From NCBI GenBank assembly GCA_017999075.1, contig JAGOBX010000166.1, positions 1-7,377 on the forward strand: a DNA stretch of 7,377 nt, in the 5' to 3' direction. The notes under the pieces were generated by a model. It was not told the origin of the DNA. It saw nothing but the letters and a program-made list of their open reading frames with translations, and ran no database searches. The translations under genes and the position numbers were made by a program. Shown here in pieces: positions 1-6,383 of the stretch. Every line of letters starts with the position of its first letter. Positions within the stretch are counted from its first letter, which is position 1. This stretch comes from Candidatus Babelota bacterium. GTDB lineage: Bacteria > JAGOBX01.

Positions 1-245
1 GAAATATACCGTTCGAGTTCAAATTCCTGTTTGAACTGTCTGATATTTTTTTTTATCCACATAATATTTTTATTCTTATATTTTTTCAGTAAATATTTGG
101 AAACAACATAAGAAGATAAAAATGTTTTGGTTTTAAACTTATATACTTTATTTTTTGGAGAATTGACAATTTTTATTTTAACGATTTCTTCCCCGCCGGA
201 AAACAAACCCCATTCTTTTGAATTATCATTATATTTCCATTCCAT
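1..245 (-). CDS. Partial hypothetical protein, N-terminal 81 residues
   Basis: An open minus-strand frame begins at the ATG at 245-243 and runs off the left edge without a stop, so only the N-terminal part is present. It starts MEWKYNDNSKEWGLFSGGEE and is rich in Lys, Tyr and Asn. It has no signal peptide or membrane segment and no motif I recognise. The start is constrained: an in-frame TAA lies 15 bases upstream of the ATG, no ATG, GTG or TTG lies between them, and the next internal Met is far inside at about residue 61. No Shine-Dalgarno sequence precedes the ATG. A promoter-like TTGACA-17-TTTAAT predicts transcription starting at about base 246, which would make the message leaderless. 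Codon use (mostly A/T third positions) matches the neighbouring genes, which supports a real gene. Function is unknown. Confidence 0.6.
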   Translation of the reverse strand, partial: MEWKYNDNSKEWGLFSGGEEIVKIKIVNSPKNKVYKFKTKTFLSSYVVSKYLLKKYKNKNIMWIKKNIRQFKQEFELERYI

Positions 246-252
246 AGTTAAT

Positions 253-281
253 ATTAAATTTTAATATGTCTGATTTGTCAA
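253..281 (-). promoter_or_regulatory. Sigma70-type promoter for the partial left-edge gene
   Basis: On the minus strand, TTGACA (281-276) is followed after 17 nt by TTTAAT (258-253), a 6/6 and a 5/6 match to the housekeeping consensus at ideal spacing. The predicted +1 is about base 246, directly beside the ATG at 245. It is inferred from sequence only; AT-rich DNA produces such matches fairly easily, but the exact -35 box is notable. Confidence 0.5.
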
Positions 282-298
282 TAAATATTTTAAAATAT

Positions 299-328
299 TT
301 GTAATTGAAAAATAATAATTATTATAAT
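299..328 (+). promoter_or_regulatory. Candidate promoter for the pilin-kinase operon
   Basis: A perfect TATAAT (323-328) is preceded at 18 nt by TTGTAA (299-304, 4/6 match to TTGACA). This would start transcription near base 335 and give a leader of about 87 nt before the pilin ATG at 422. The surrounding DNA is extremely AT-rich, so the -10 alone could be chance. Confidence 0.4.
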
Positions 329-371
329 ACAATAACAACGTAACGCAGTTATTTAGGAATTAAAAATAGAA

Positions 372-407
372 AGAAAAGTTTTTATAAAATTAAAATAAAA
401 TTTTTCT
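372..407 (+). promoter_or_regulatory. AU-rich hairpin in the pilin leader
   Basis: Bases 372-382 (AGAAAAGTTTT) can pair with 397-407 (AAAATTTTTCT) as 11 consecutive pairs, one of them G-U, around a 14-nt loop. The hairpin ends 14 nt before the pilin ATG. No convincing Shine-Dalgarno sequence is visible between hairpin and start, only a weak GGT near 409. It could influence translation initiation or message stability, but the stem is nearly all A-U and may be weak. Confidence 0.25.
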
Positions 408-421
408 GGTAACCAATTATT

Positions 422-895
422 ATGTCTGATACTGCTAAAAATAAAGGATTCACATTACTTGAATTATTGATAGTAATTGTTATTATAGGAATTCTTGCTG
501 CAGCTTCTATTCCGAAATTGTTAAAGGCTATAGATAAGGCAAAAATAAGCAGGGCAATATCTGACATTGAGGCCATAAACAAATCAATAATATTTTATAA
601 AATTGCCAATAATAAAATACCGGACAATTCGTTAACTGAACTGACGCCGACTTTTATACAGTCGATACCGAAAGATCCGTGGAATAATGATTATAAATAT
701 TATAATCACCGCACATCCGGCGGAACAGGAAAAAAAAGAATGGACGGGCCCATAGTCCCGATAAACAAAGAATTTGATTTATACAGCGAAGGAGCTGATT
801 TGAAATCAACACCGAGTATCAGAAGCAATCCGGCTAAAGATGATATAATTTTTGCTAACGACGGACAATATATAGGTATTGCGGAAAATTATTAG
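422..895 (+). CDS. GspG-like type II secretion / type IV pilin-family prepilin
   Basis: This 157-residue protein has a class III prepilin signal. A short basic leader (MSDTAKNKG) is followed by FTLLELLIVIVIIGILAAAS, with predicted cleavage by prepilin peptidase between G9 and F10. The conserved Glu5 of the mature protein is E14, and P31 sits in the long N-terminal helix (about residues 11-55) that anchors pilins in the inner membrane and packs the fibre core. The C-terminal part resembles major pseudopilin GspG: DPW at 85-87 followed by YKY, then FDLYSEGAD at 118-126 and an Asp pair at 140-141, the region where GspG binds calcium. No other secretion or pilus genes (ATPase, platform protein, secretin) are present, so its machine must be encoded elsewhere. 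A histidine kinase follows after 23 bp, probably co-transcribed. Prepilin identity is secure. GspG rather than another type IV pilin-like protein is likely but not certain, so I give no gene symbol. Confidence 0.9.
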   Translation: MSDTAKNKGFTLLELLIVIVIIGILAAASIPKLLKAIDKAKISRAISDIEAINKSIIFYKIANNKIPDNSLTELTPTFIQSIPKDPWNNDYKYYNHRTSGGTGKKRMDGPIVPINKEFDLYSEGADLKSTPSIRSNPAKDDIIFANDGQYIGIAENY

Positions 896-918
896 TTAAC
901 CTGAATTATGGAAAAATT

Positions 919-3207
919 ATGAAAATTCATAGTGTATTTAAAAGTAAACTTGGACGCAAATTGATTTTATATTTTTTTATTGTCGGATTGCTCCCTATGT
1001 TTTTTTTCGTTTATTTTCTGTCTGTCGAATATAAAACTGAATTTTTTAATAATATATCAAAAGATTTTAAAAAAAATACCAATATAATAAGCGCGAAAAT
1101 TTTCGAAGATATATTAGAACGTAAAAATGAACTCAGGTTTATTTCAAAAACGCTTCAGTTGAAATCAATTTCCGGCAGGTCAGATAAGATAAGACTGGAC
1201 AATGAGCTATCCGGATTTTTAAAAGAATTTTATAAATTTTCAAGTTTTACAGTTTATGATTATACTTCAAAATCTTTAATATATTCGACCTGCGATTCTT
1301 CTGTTATTCAGAATGAAAACAATGTTTTTGATTTAAATTCTTCTTTACTGATTAAATATAAAACAGATAAAGAAAAATCGGGATTTGCGGATATATTTTT
1401 ATATCTGCCTGTATTCAGTAAAAATAATATTTCGCTGATTATTGAAGGAAAATTAAAAAATGAATATTTGTGGGAAGTAACTAAAAGTTTGTATCAGATA
1501 AGCAAATCAAATATTATAATATTTGATGAAAACGGGGAAATCCTTATTCATTCTTATTCAGACGATAATTCTAAAAAAGCCGTCTCGCTTGATATTATAA
1601 CTGATAAATCTAAAAATTCTGATGTATTTATTCAGGATAATAAAACACTTGGCGAGATATTTGTATGTTATTATAAACTTTATATGAAAGGTCAGTTCGG
1701 ATGCGGAAACTGGACAGTTATAATAACAAAAAAATCTGACGAAGTTCTTGATTCTATAAACCGTTTGATAAATACTGTTTTTATAACTTCAGCCATTACT
1801 GTTTTATTTCTTATATTAGCGGCTTTGATATTAACTCGTCATATTTCTGAGCCGTTATCAATACTTGTTAGCGGTACTAAAGAAATATCAGCAGGTAATC
1901 TTGATTTTCAGGCCAATATTAAAGAGACAGAAGATGAAGTGGGTGAATTATTGAAATCTTTTAATATAATGGCGCGGAATTTAATGAAAACAACAGTTTC
2001 GAAAAATTATATTTCGAGCATTTTGAATTCTATAAACGAAGTTATTATAGTTATAAACAATGAATACATTATTGAAAGCGTTAATGAAAGCATCGGTATT
2101 TTTGGATATATTCCTCTGAATATGGAGAAAAAATCAATAGAAATGCTTTTTGGAAAAAATGAGTTTGAAGATTTTAAAACTAAATTATATGAATTTTTTA
2201 ATTCTGGAAAAACAAATGGGTTTACAACAAATCTTATTGATAAGGCGGGAAATAAAATTCCTGTTGATATTCAATTTACTTTTTTTATGAACAAAAACGA
2301 TAATATTGATAAAATTGTAATTGTTGTCCGTGATTTACGGGAAAAGATTAGAATGTACGATGAAAAAAATTTTTTAATAACGAATCTTCAGGAATCATAT
2401 AAACAACTTCATCAAACCCAGAAACAATTAATTCATTCCGAAAAAATGGCTGCTGTGGGAATTCTTACAGCTGGGATTACTCATGAAATAAATACTCCAA
2501 TGACATATATAAATTGGAATTTAAATGCTTTGAAACGTAATTTTGATATAATATCTGATTTTGTAGAAAAAATAATTAATAAAACCGGGAACAACCTGAA
2601 AATCATTGAATCATTTGATGAAAAAGAATTATCAAAAGTGAATTCATCTGTAAAAGAATTAAAAAATATAATTGATGAAATTAAGGACGGAACTGAAAAG
2701 GTTATCAGCATTATAAAAAATTTGAAAGAATATTCTCATCCTGGAACTGAAAAAATTCAGCAGGTGAATATAAATAAAATTATTGAGAATGTTCTTTCAG
2801 TTCTTCATAATAAAACTAAAAATCAAATCAAGATTTTAAAGAATTTTAACAGGATACCAGATATCTATGTTAATTCTCAGCAGTTAAATCAGGTTTTTAT
2901 GAATATTTTGTTGAATGCTGCTGAGTCTGTTGAATCAAATGGAATAATAGAAGTATCGACATTTTACAATAAAGATGATAGAAATATTATGATAGTTATA
3001 ACTGATAACGGAATAGGGATTCCTGAAGAAAATATTTCGAAAATTTTTGAACCTTTTTTTACAACTAAAGATGTGGGGAAAGGTGTGGGTCTGGGATTGA
3101 GTATAGCATATAAAATTATGAAAACGCTGAATGGAAGCATATCAGTTGAAAGCAAACCGGGTTACGGCAGTAAATTCACAGTAACACTTCCCAATACAAA
3201 CGAATGA
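919..3207 (+). CDS. Transmembrane sensor histidine kinase (sensor-HAMP-PAS-HisKA-HATPase)
   Basis: This is a 762-residue inner-membrane kinase. TM1 spans about residues 14-35 and TM2 about 284-305, enclosing a periplasmic sensor of about 250 residues. That sensor includes a Cache-like strand pattern (IIIFDENGEILIHS, about 199-212), so it is probably a double-Cache-type sensor with unknown ligand. HAMP follows at about 303-357, PAS at about 366-474, and a Gln/Glu-rich likely coiled coil at about 478-512. The phosphorylation site is H522 in GITHEINTP. The helical region between H522 and the ATPase is unusually long (to about 615). The ATPase has an N box (N662, N666), G1 box DNGIGIP (696-702), F box EPFF (711-714) and G2 box GKGVGLGL (about 720-727), all intact. 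The start is the ATG at 919, with only a weak GGA upstream. The gene lies 23 bp after the pilin and is probably co-transcribed. No orthodox response regulator is present in the window. Its convergent neighbour hflX ends 9 bp away, with no terminator hairpin seen between them. Confidence 0.95.
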   Translation: MKIHSVFKSKLGRKLILYFFIVGLLPMFFFVYFLSVEYKTEFFNNISKDFKKNTNIISAKIFEDILERKNELRFISKTLQLKSISGRSDKIRLDNELSGFLKEFYKFSSFTVYDYTSKSLIYSTCDSSVIQNENNVFDLNSSLLIKYKTDKEKSGFADIFLYLPVFSKNNISLIIEGKLKNEYLWEVTKSLYQISKSNIIIFDENGEILIHSYSDDNSKKAVSLDIITDKSKNSDVFIQDNKTLGEIFVCYYKLYMKGQFGCGNWTVIITKKSDEVLDSINRLINTVFITSAITVLFLILAALILTRHISEPLSILVSGTKEISAGNLDFQANIKETEDEVGELLKSFNIMARNLMKTTVSKNYISSILNSINEVIIVINNEYIIESVNESIGIFGYIPLNMEKKSIEMLFGKNEFEDFKTKLYEFFNSGKTNGFTTNLIDKAGNKIPVDIQFTFFMNKNDNIDKIVIVVRDLREKIRMYDEKNFLITNLQESYKQLHQTQKQLIHSEKMAAVGILTAGITHEINTPMTYINWNLNALKRNFDIISDFVEKIINKTGNNLKIIESFDEKELSKVNSSVKELKNIIDEIKDGTEKVISIIKNLKEYSHPGTEKIQQVNINKIIENVLSVLHNKTKNQIKILKNFNRIPDIYVNSQQLNQVFMNILLNAAESVESNGIIEVSTFYNKDDRNIMIVITDNGIGIPEENISKIFEPFFTTKDVGKGVGLGLSIAYKIMKTLNGSISVESKPGYGSKFTVTLPNTNE

Positions 3208-3216
3208 GAACTGCAT

Positions 3217-4467
3217 TTAAAGTTTTGAGAAATAATCAATGTATTCCTGTTTTGCTTCAATGTCTATAATGGCGTATTCGTCCGTAAATTCAGTTTTATC
3301 AACTTGAATTTTGTCAAACATTTGAGTTATAAGATAATATTTTGAAATAGGGAGTTTTAAGGTTGTTTTTATAGTATTCATATTTAAAATATCAGAAATT
3401 TTTTCGATAAGGATATCAATATTTTTTCCTGTTTTTGCGGAACCGATAACAACATTCGGATAAAGGTTTTTATATTTGTGGATTTTTATAGGATTAACTT
3501 CGCTTATATCTGATTTATTAAAAAAAGTAATTACCGGAATGTTTTTAATTTTCAATTCGTCTAATACTGTATATACGGCATTTATATTGAATTCGAAATT
3601 AATGTTTGAAATGTCTACTATATGAACAAGTATATCTGCATATCTGGTAACATCTAAAGTGGTTTTAAACGCTTCGATTAATTGATGCGGGAGTTTGTTT
3701 ATAAATCCTACTGTATCTGTTAGTATGATTTTTTTATTGTTAGGCAAAATATATTTTCTTGACATTGAATCAAGAGTAGAAAATAAACGGTTCGCCACTA
3801 ATGCATCTGCATTTGTCAGATGATTCAGAAGCGAACTTTTTCCAGCGTTTGTGTATCCGATGAAAACGATATTCGGACAATTCAATCTTTGTTTGCGCTG
3901 TGTTTCACGCTGAATTTCCACGTTTTTTAATTTATTTTTTAAAATGGAAATCCGTTTTTTTATAGTTCTTTTATCGAGTTCAAGCTGCGTTTCTCCAGGT
4001 CCCCTTGTTCCGATCATTCCAACCTGCTGAGAGAAGCTTGTATAAATGTTCTGCAATCTTGGAAGTTCATAACTGTATTTGGCGAGTTCTATCTGAAGTT
4101 TGGCTTCATTAGAAGACGCGTGGAGCGCGAAAATATCTATTATTAAAGCAGTCCTGTCAATAACCCTTATTTTTAAAAATGATTCAAGATTCCTTTGCTG
4201 GGAAGGAGAAATATCTTCATCGAAAATTACAAGTTCTGCCGAATGTTTATCGCATTCAAGTTTTATTTCATTAAGTTTTCCTGAACCGATATAATATTTT
4301 GAATCAATAGATTCTCTTATCTGATAAATTATTTTTACAACATTTCCGCCTGCGGTTTCGGTTAAAAATTTAAGTTCGTCAAGAGATTTCAATAAATTAT
4401 TTTTTTGAGTTTCATCAATGGTCATTCCGACCAGCAGAACTTTTTCCGATTTAGTGATTTCTGTCAT
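3217..4467 (-). CDS. hflX: Ribosome-associated GTPase HflX
   Basis: This 416-residue protein is close to the usual HflX length (E. coli about 426). HflX binds the 50S subunit and splits stalled ribosomes under stress. The N-terminal HflX domain (about 1-195) ends with the family signature GTRGPGETQLELDKR (153-167) and a basic coiled-coil stretch (about 168-195). The G domain has G1 GYTNAGKSS (204-212), a switch I threonine in FSTLD (229-233), G3 DTVG (251-254), G4 NKSD (317-320) and a G5-like SAK (343-345). All nucleotide-binding motifs appear intact. The ATG at 4467 lies 27 bp after the stop of the upstream 598-residue gene, with no visible Shine-Dalgarno sequence or promoter between, so co-transcription and perhaps translational coupling are likely. 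Its usual E. coli neighbour hfq is absent. The 3' end faces the histidine kinase gene. Confidence 0.96.
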   Translation of the reverse strand: MTEITKSEKVLLVGMTIDETQKNNLLKSLDELKFLTETAGGNVVKIIYQIRESIDSKYYIGSGKLNEIKLECDKHSAELVIFDEDISPSQQRNLESFLKIRVIDRTALIIDIFALHASSNEAKLQIELAKYSYELPRLQNIYTSFSQQVGMIGTRGPGETQLELDKRTIKKRISILKNKLKNVEIQRETQRKQRLNCPNIVFIGYTNAGKSSLLNHLTNADALVANRLFSTLDSMSRKYILPNNKKIILTDTVGFINKLPHQLIEAFKTTLDVTRYADILVHIVDISNINFEFNINAVYTVLDELKIKNIPVITFFNKSDISEVNPIKIHKYKNLYPNVVIGSAKTGKNIDILIEKISDILNMNTIKTTLKLPISKYYLITQMFDKIQVDKTEFTDEYAIIDIEAKQEYIDYFSKL

Positions 4468-4494
4468 TAAAATTGAAATTAAAATTAATTTTAG

Positions 4495-6291
4495 TTATTT
4501 TTTTGTAAAACGCGATTTTGCTCTGCGTCCGTCTTTTAAAAGCAGATCCTCGTATATTTGTCCACGGCCTCTCAGATTATTTTTAATTTCATCTGAAAAA
4601 GGCATATTCAGCCAGAATATTTCACGCACTTCTTTTTTCAGTTTTAATTGTCCTTTTGATTCGCCTTTTATCCATTTGCAGTAATCAGAAACAAAACTTT
4701 CTTCAAGGCTGCTTTTAGATGAAACATAAGATTCTTTTGTTTCCGGATCAATCTTATCGCGGAATGCTTCCCAATACTGATAATAATATCCTGTAAGACC
4801 TTCCTCCATCCAGTAGATATCGGCCACTTCTTTGGCAGTACGCCAGCGTAAACTTCCAAGCGCTTCAAGAACAATTTCACTTAACGGGTTTTCAGGAAGA
4901 ATAGGAATCGCAACTCTTCCCGGACTTGTTCTTTTATTGCTGTTGTGCCACGGATCCCAGCAAATAGCATTTTGCGCTGAACACGGTACAAGTATAAAAT
5001 AAGGTATAATTTTGAATTCAGTAAATTTTTTCTGATCGTTAAGGCGGATTCTTACAAAAAGCTGGGGATCGATTTTTTCAACGTCGTTTATTATTTTAAT
5101 TATGTCATTTTTGTTCACTATTCTTCTTTGCATATCTTCGTCTGAAAATATTGAAAGAACAGGCTGTTTGTTTCCCATGGCTCCGACGCATGTGTTGGTA
5201 AGGGCTTTGAACATTTCAAGAATTTCATTTTCGAACAGCAGCTGTTTTCCGATTTCAAGAATTTCATTTTCTGATTTAGGAGTGTCGAAATCAATGTCTG
5301 TGTTTTTTTTTGCGTCTTTTTTAAGGTTTTCAAAATATGTGATTCCGAGAAACATTGCCAGCGAATTATAATAATTTTCTTCGGAATTTGTATTAAGATT
5401 TTTCAGGCGGTTATGAAATCCTTTTACTCTTCTGAATTCCTGAACAAGTATATCGTTATAGGTAGGCGGTATAATTCCGTTATATATGAGTTTAAGCCAT
5501 TCGTCTGCATAAAACACGTTTTTCGTTTTTTCGAATTGAGCAGTTTTTTTGATATTGTCTATTATTGCATCAAGGGCATTTATTGAAAGCCAGTCTTTGG
5601 TAAGGATTGAACGGAATCTTAAAAAAGCCAATGTTTCAATAGAATTTTCGTTGGTTTTTACAAATTTTTTTGCTATTTCAGTATAGAATTTCCAGAACCC
5701 TTTTATAAGTTTTGTTAACCTGTTTCTTTTTTCATCTTTGATTTTTTCCTGATCAGTTCCGGGAACTTCTTTATTATATTCTTCGATTAATTTTATGTAT
5801 TCATTCAGTTCTTTATAATCAATATCTGATGTCAGTGTTTTTATGGGATTAACAGATAAATCCTTGACAAACCTTGAAGTTTCAGTAATTGTAATTTGTT
5901 TTCCGGCAGTTCCGCCGCTTTCAATAATATCTTTTAATATAGCGTCTATATGATGAATATTTTTTTCTGAAAAATAATAATCGCATGAATCTTTTAAGAT
6001 TTTTTCAGTGGAAGCATTTATATTTTGAGTCATTCCTATAAATTTAACAGGTGCTGCAAGAAGCTGATTGTTTTTTTTTAGCTGAATAAGTATATCAATC
6101 CCCTGGATAGTTTGTTCGACAAAAAAAGGGTCAATGAAAATCATGAATGGTTTCTGCGAAATATATTCCTGGAGAGCCTCTGAAATCGTCAAGGGATTAG
6201 TTATCTCAAAATTATATTTCTCAATATATTCCAAAACTTTTTTTTTGAATAATTCATTGAAACATACAATCATTATATTAATGTTATTCAT
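4495..6291 (-). CDS. Degenerate receiver-like protein with unrecognised C-terminal region
   Basis: This is a 598-residue soluble protein. Residues 1-122 resemble a response-regulator receiver: alternating strands and helices, a candidate phospho-acceptor D54 at the end of strand 3 (MIFIDP), a Thr near strand 4 (T88) and a Lys near strand 5 (K110). The acidic pair expected after strand 1 is missing (IMIVCFNE, 6-13), so magnesium binding and normal phosphorylation are doubtful. The middle (about 150-400) is mainly charged helix, with ENEILE occurring twice (341-346 and 354-359). The C-terminal part (about 405-560) is richer in aromatic residues and probably a folded domain: VRIRLND, CWDPWHNSNKR (444-454), SLRWRTAKEVADIYWMEEG (480-498) and GYYYQYWEAF. 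The last 30 residues are basic. I do not recognise this C-terminal region, and there is no helix-turn-helix or catalytic signature I can name. The start at ATG 6291 is supported by AAGGAGA 12 nt upstream (6310-6304). It probably shares a transcript with hflX, 27 bp downstream. The function is unknown; a scaffold or a regulator is one inference. Confidence 0.88.
   Translation of the reverse strand: MNNINIMIVCFNELFKKKVLEYIEKYNFEITNPLTISEALQEYISQKPFMIFIDPFFVEQTIQGIDILIQLKKNNQLLAAPVKFIGMTQNINASTEKILKDSCDYYFSEKNIHHIDAILKDIIESGGTAGKQITITETSRFVKDLSVNPIKTLTSDIDYKELNEYIKLIEEYNKEVPGTDQEKIKDEKRNRLTKLIKGFWKFYTEIAKKFVKTNENSIETLAFLRFRSILTKDWLSINALDAIIDNIKKTAQFEKTKNVFYADEWLKLIYNGIIPPTYNDILVQEFRRVKGFHNRLKNLNTNSEENYYNSLAMFLGITYFENLKKDAKKNTDIDFDTPKSENEILEIGKQLLFENEILEMFKALTNTCVGAMGNKQPVLSIFSDEDMQRRIVNKNDIIKIINDVEKIDPQLFVRIRLNDQKKFTEFKIIPYFILVPCSAQNAICWDPWHNSNKRTSPGRVAIPILPENPLSEIVLEALGSLRWRTAKEVADIYWMEEGLTGYYYQYWEAFRDKIDPETKESYVSSKSSLEESFVSDYCKWIKGESKGQLKLKKEVREIFWLNMPFSDEIKNNLRGRGQIYEDLLLKDGRRAKSRFTKK
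5213..5271 (-). repeat. 20-bp direct repeat, 39-bp offset, inside the receiver-like gene
   Basis: The 20-bp plus-strand sequence at 5213-5232 recurs exactly at 5252-5271. The 39-bp offset is 13 codons, so the reading frame is kept and the protein shows two copies of ENEILE (341-346 and 354-359). It looks like a small in-frame tandem duplication within a charged helical region. It is a protein-level repeat rather than a mobile or regulatory element. Confidence 0.75.
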
Positions 6292-6303
6292 ATAAAATAA
6301 GAA

Positions 6304-6310
6304 TCTCCTT
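6304..6310 (-). promoter_or_regulatory. Strong Shine-Dalgarno site of the receiver-like gene
   Basis: The minus strand reads AAGGAGA, 12 nt before the ATG at 6291. The spacing is slightly long, but no in-frame ATG, GTG or TTG lies closer. It is one of the few clear ribosome binding sites in the window and fixes the start of the 598-residue protein. Confidence 0.75.
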
Positions 6311-6328
6311 AAATTTTAATTGACTGAA

Positions 6329-6365
6329 GCGTTAACTCTGAAAGAATGTTGTGCAGAGTTAACGC
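6329..6365 (-). terminator. Perfect 12-bp inverted repeat after the cyclase gene (terminator or operator)
   Basis: GCGTTAACTCTG (6329-6340) is exactly complementary to CAGAGTTAACGC (6354-6365), with a 13-nt loop. Read on the minus strand it lies 18 nt beyond the cyclase stop and could end that transcript, but the bases that follow (TTCAGTCAATT) are a poor U-tract. On the plus strand the stem is followed by GA and six T (6368-6373), a better terminator, yet no plus-strand gene precedes it. It may be bidirectional, a leaky terminator allowing read-through into the receiver-like gene and hflX, or an operator: each arm contains the palindrome GTTAAC. Confidence 0.6.
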
Positions 6366-6383
6366 GATTTTTTAGTTGCAGAA

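Noticed and set aside
725-740. An A8 tract in the pilin gene as a phase-variation switch.
   Set aside because: The frame is intact and similar tracts occur across all genes in this AT-rich window.
908-922. A four-codon frame (ATG GAA AAA TTA TGA) whose stop overlaps the kinase ATG.
   Set aside because: It has no ribosome binding site and is far too short to judge; a chance ATGA overlap is the simplest reading.
3208-3216. Terminator between the convergent kinase and hflX genes.
   Set aside because: The spacer is 9 bp, and I found no stem followed by a T-tract on either strand around it.
4668-5371. Open frames of 70-90 codons on both strands within the receiver-like gene.
   Set aside because: They lie entirely inside a well-supported longer gene, resemble no family and have no ribosome binding sites.
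4495-6291. The receiver-like protein as the direct phospho-partner of the histidine kinase.
   Set aside because: It lacks the magnesium-binding acidic pair, lies on the opposite strand in a different transcription unit, and nothing in the sequence links the two.
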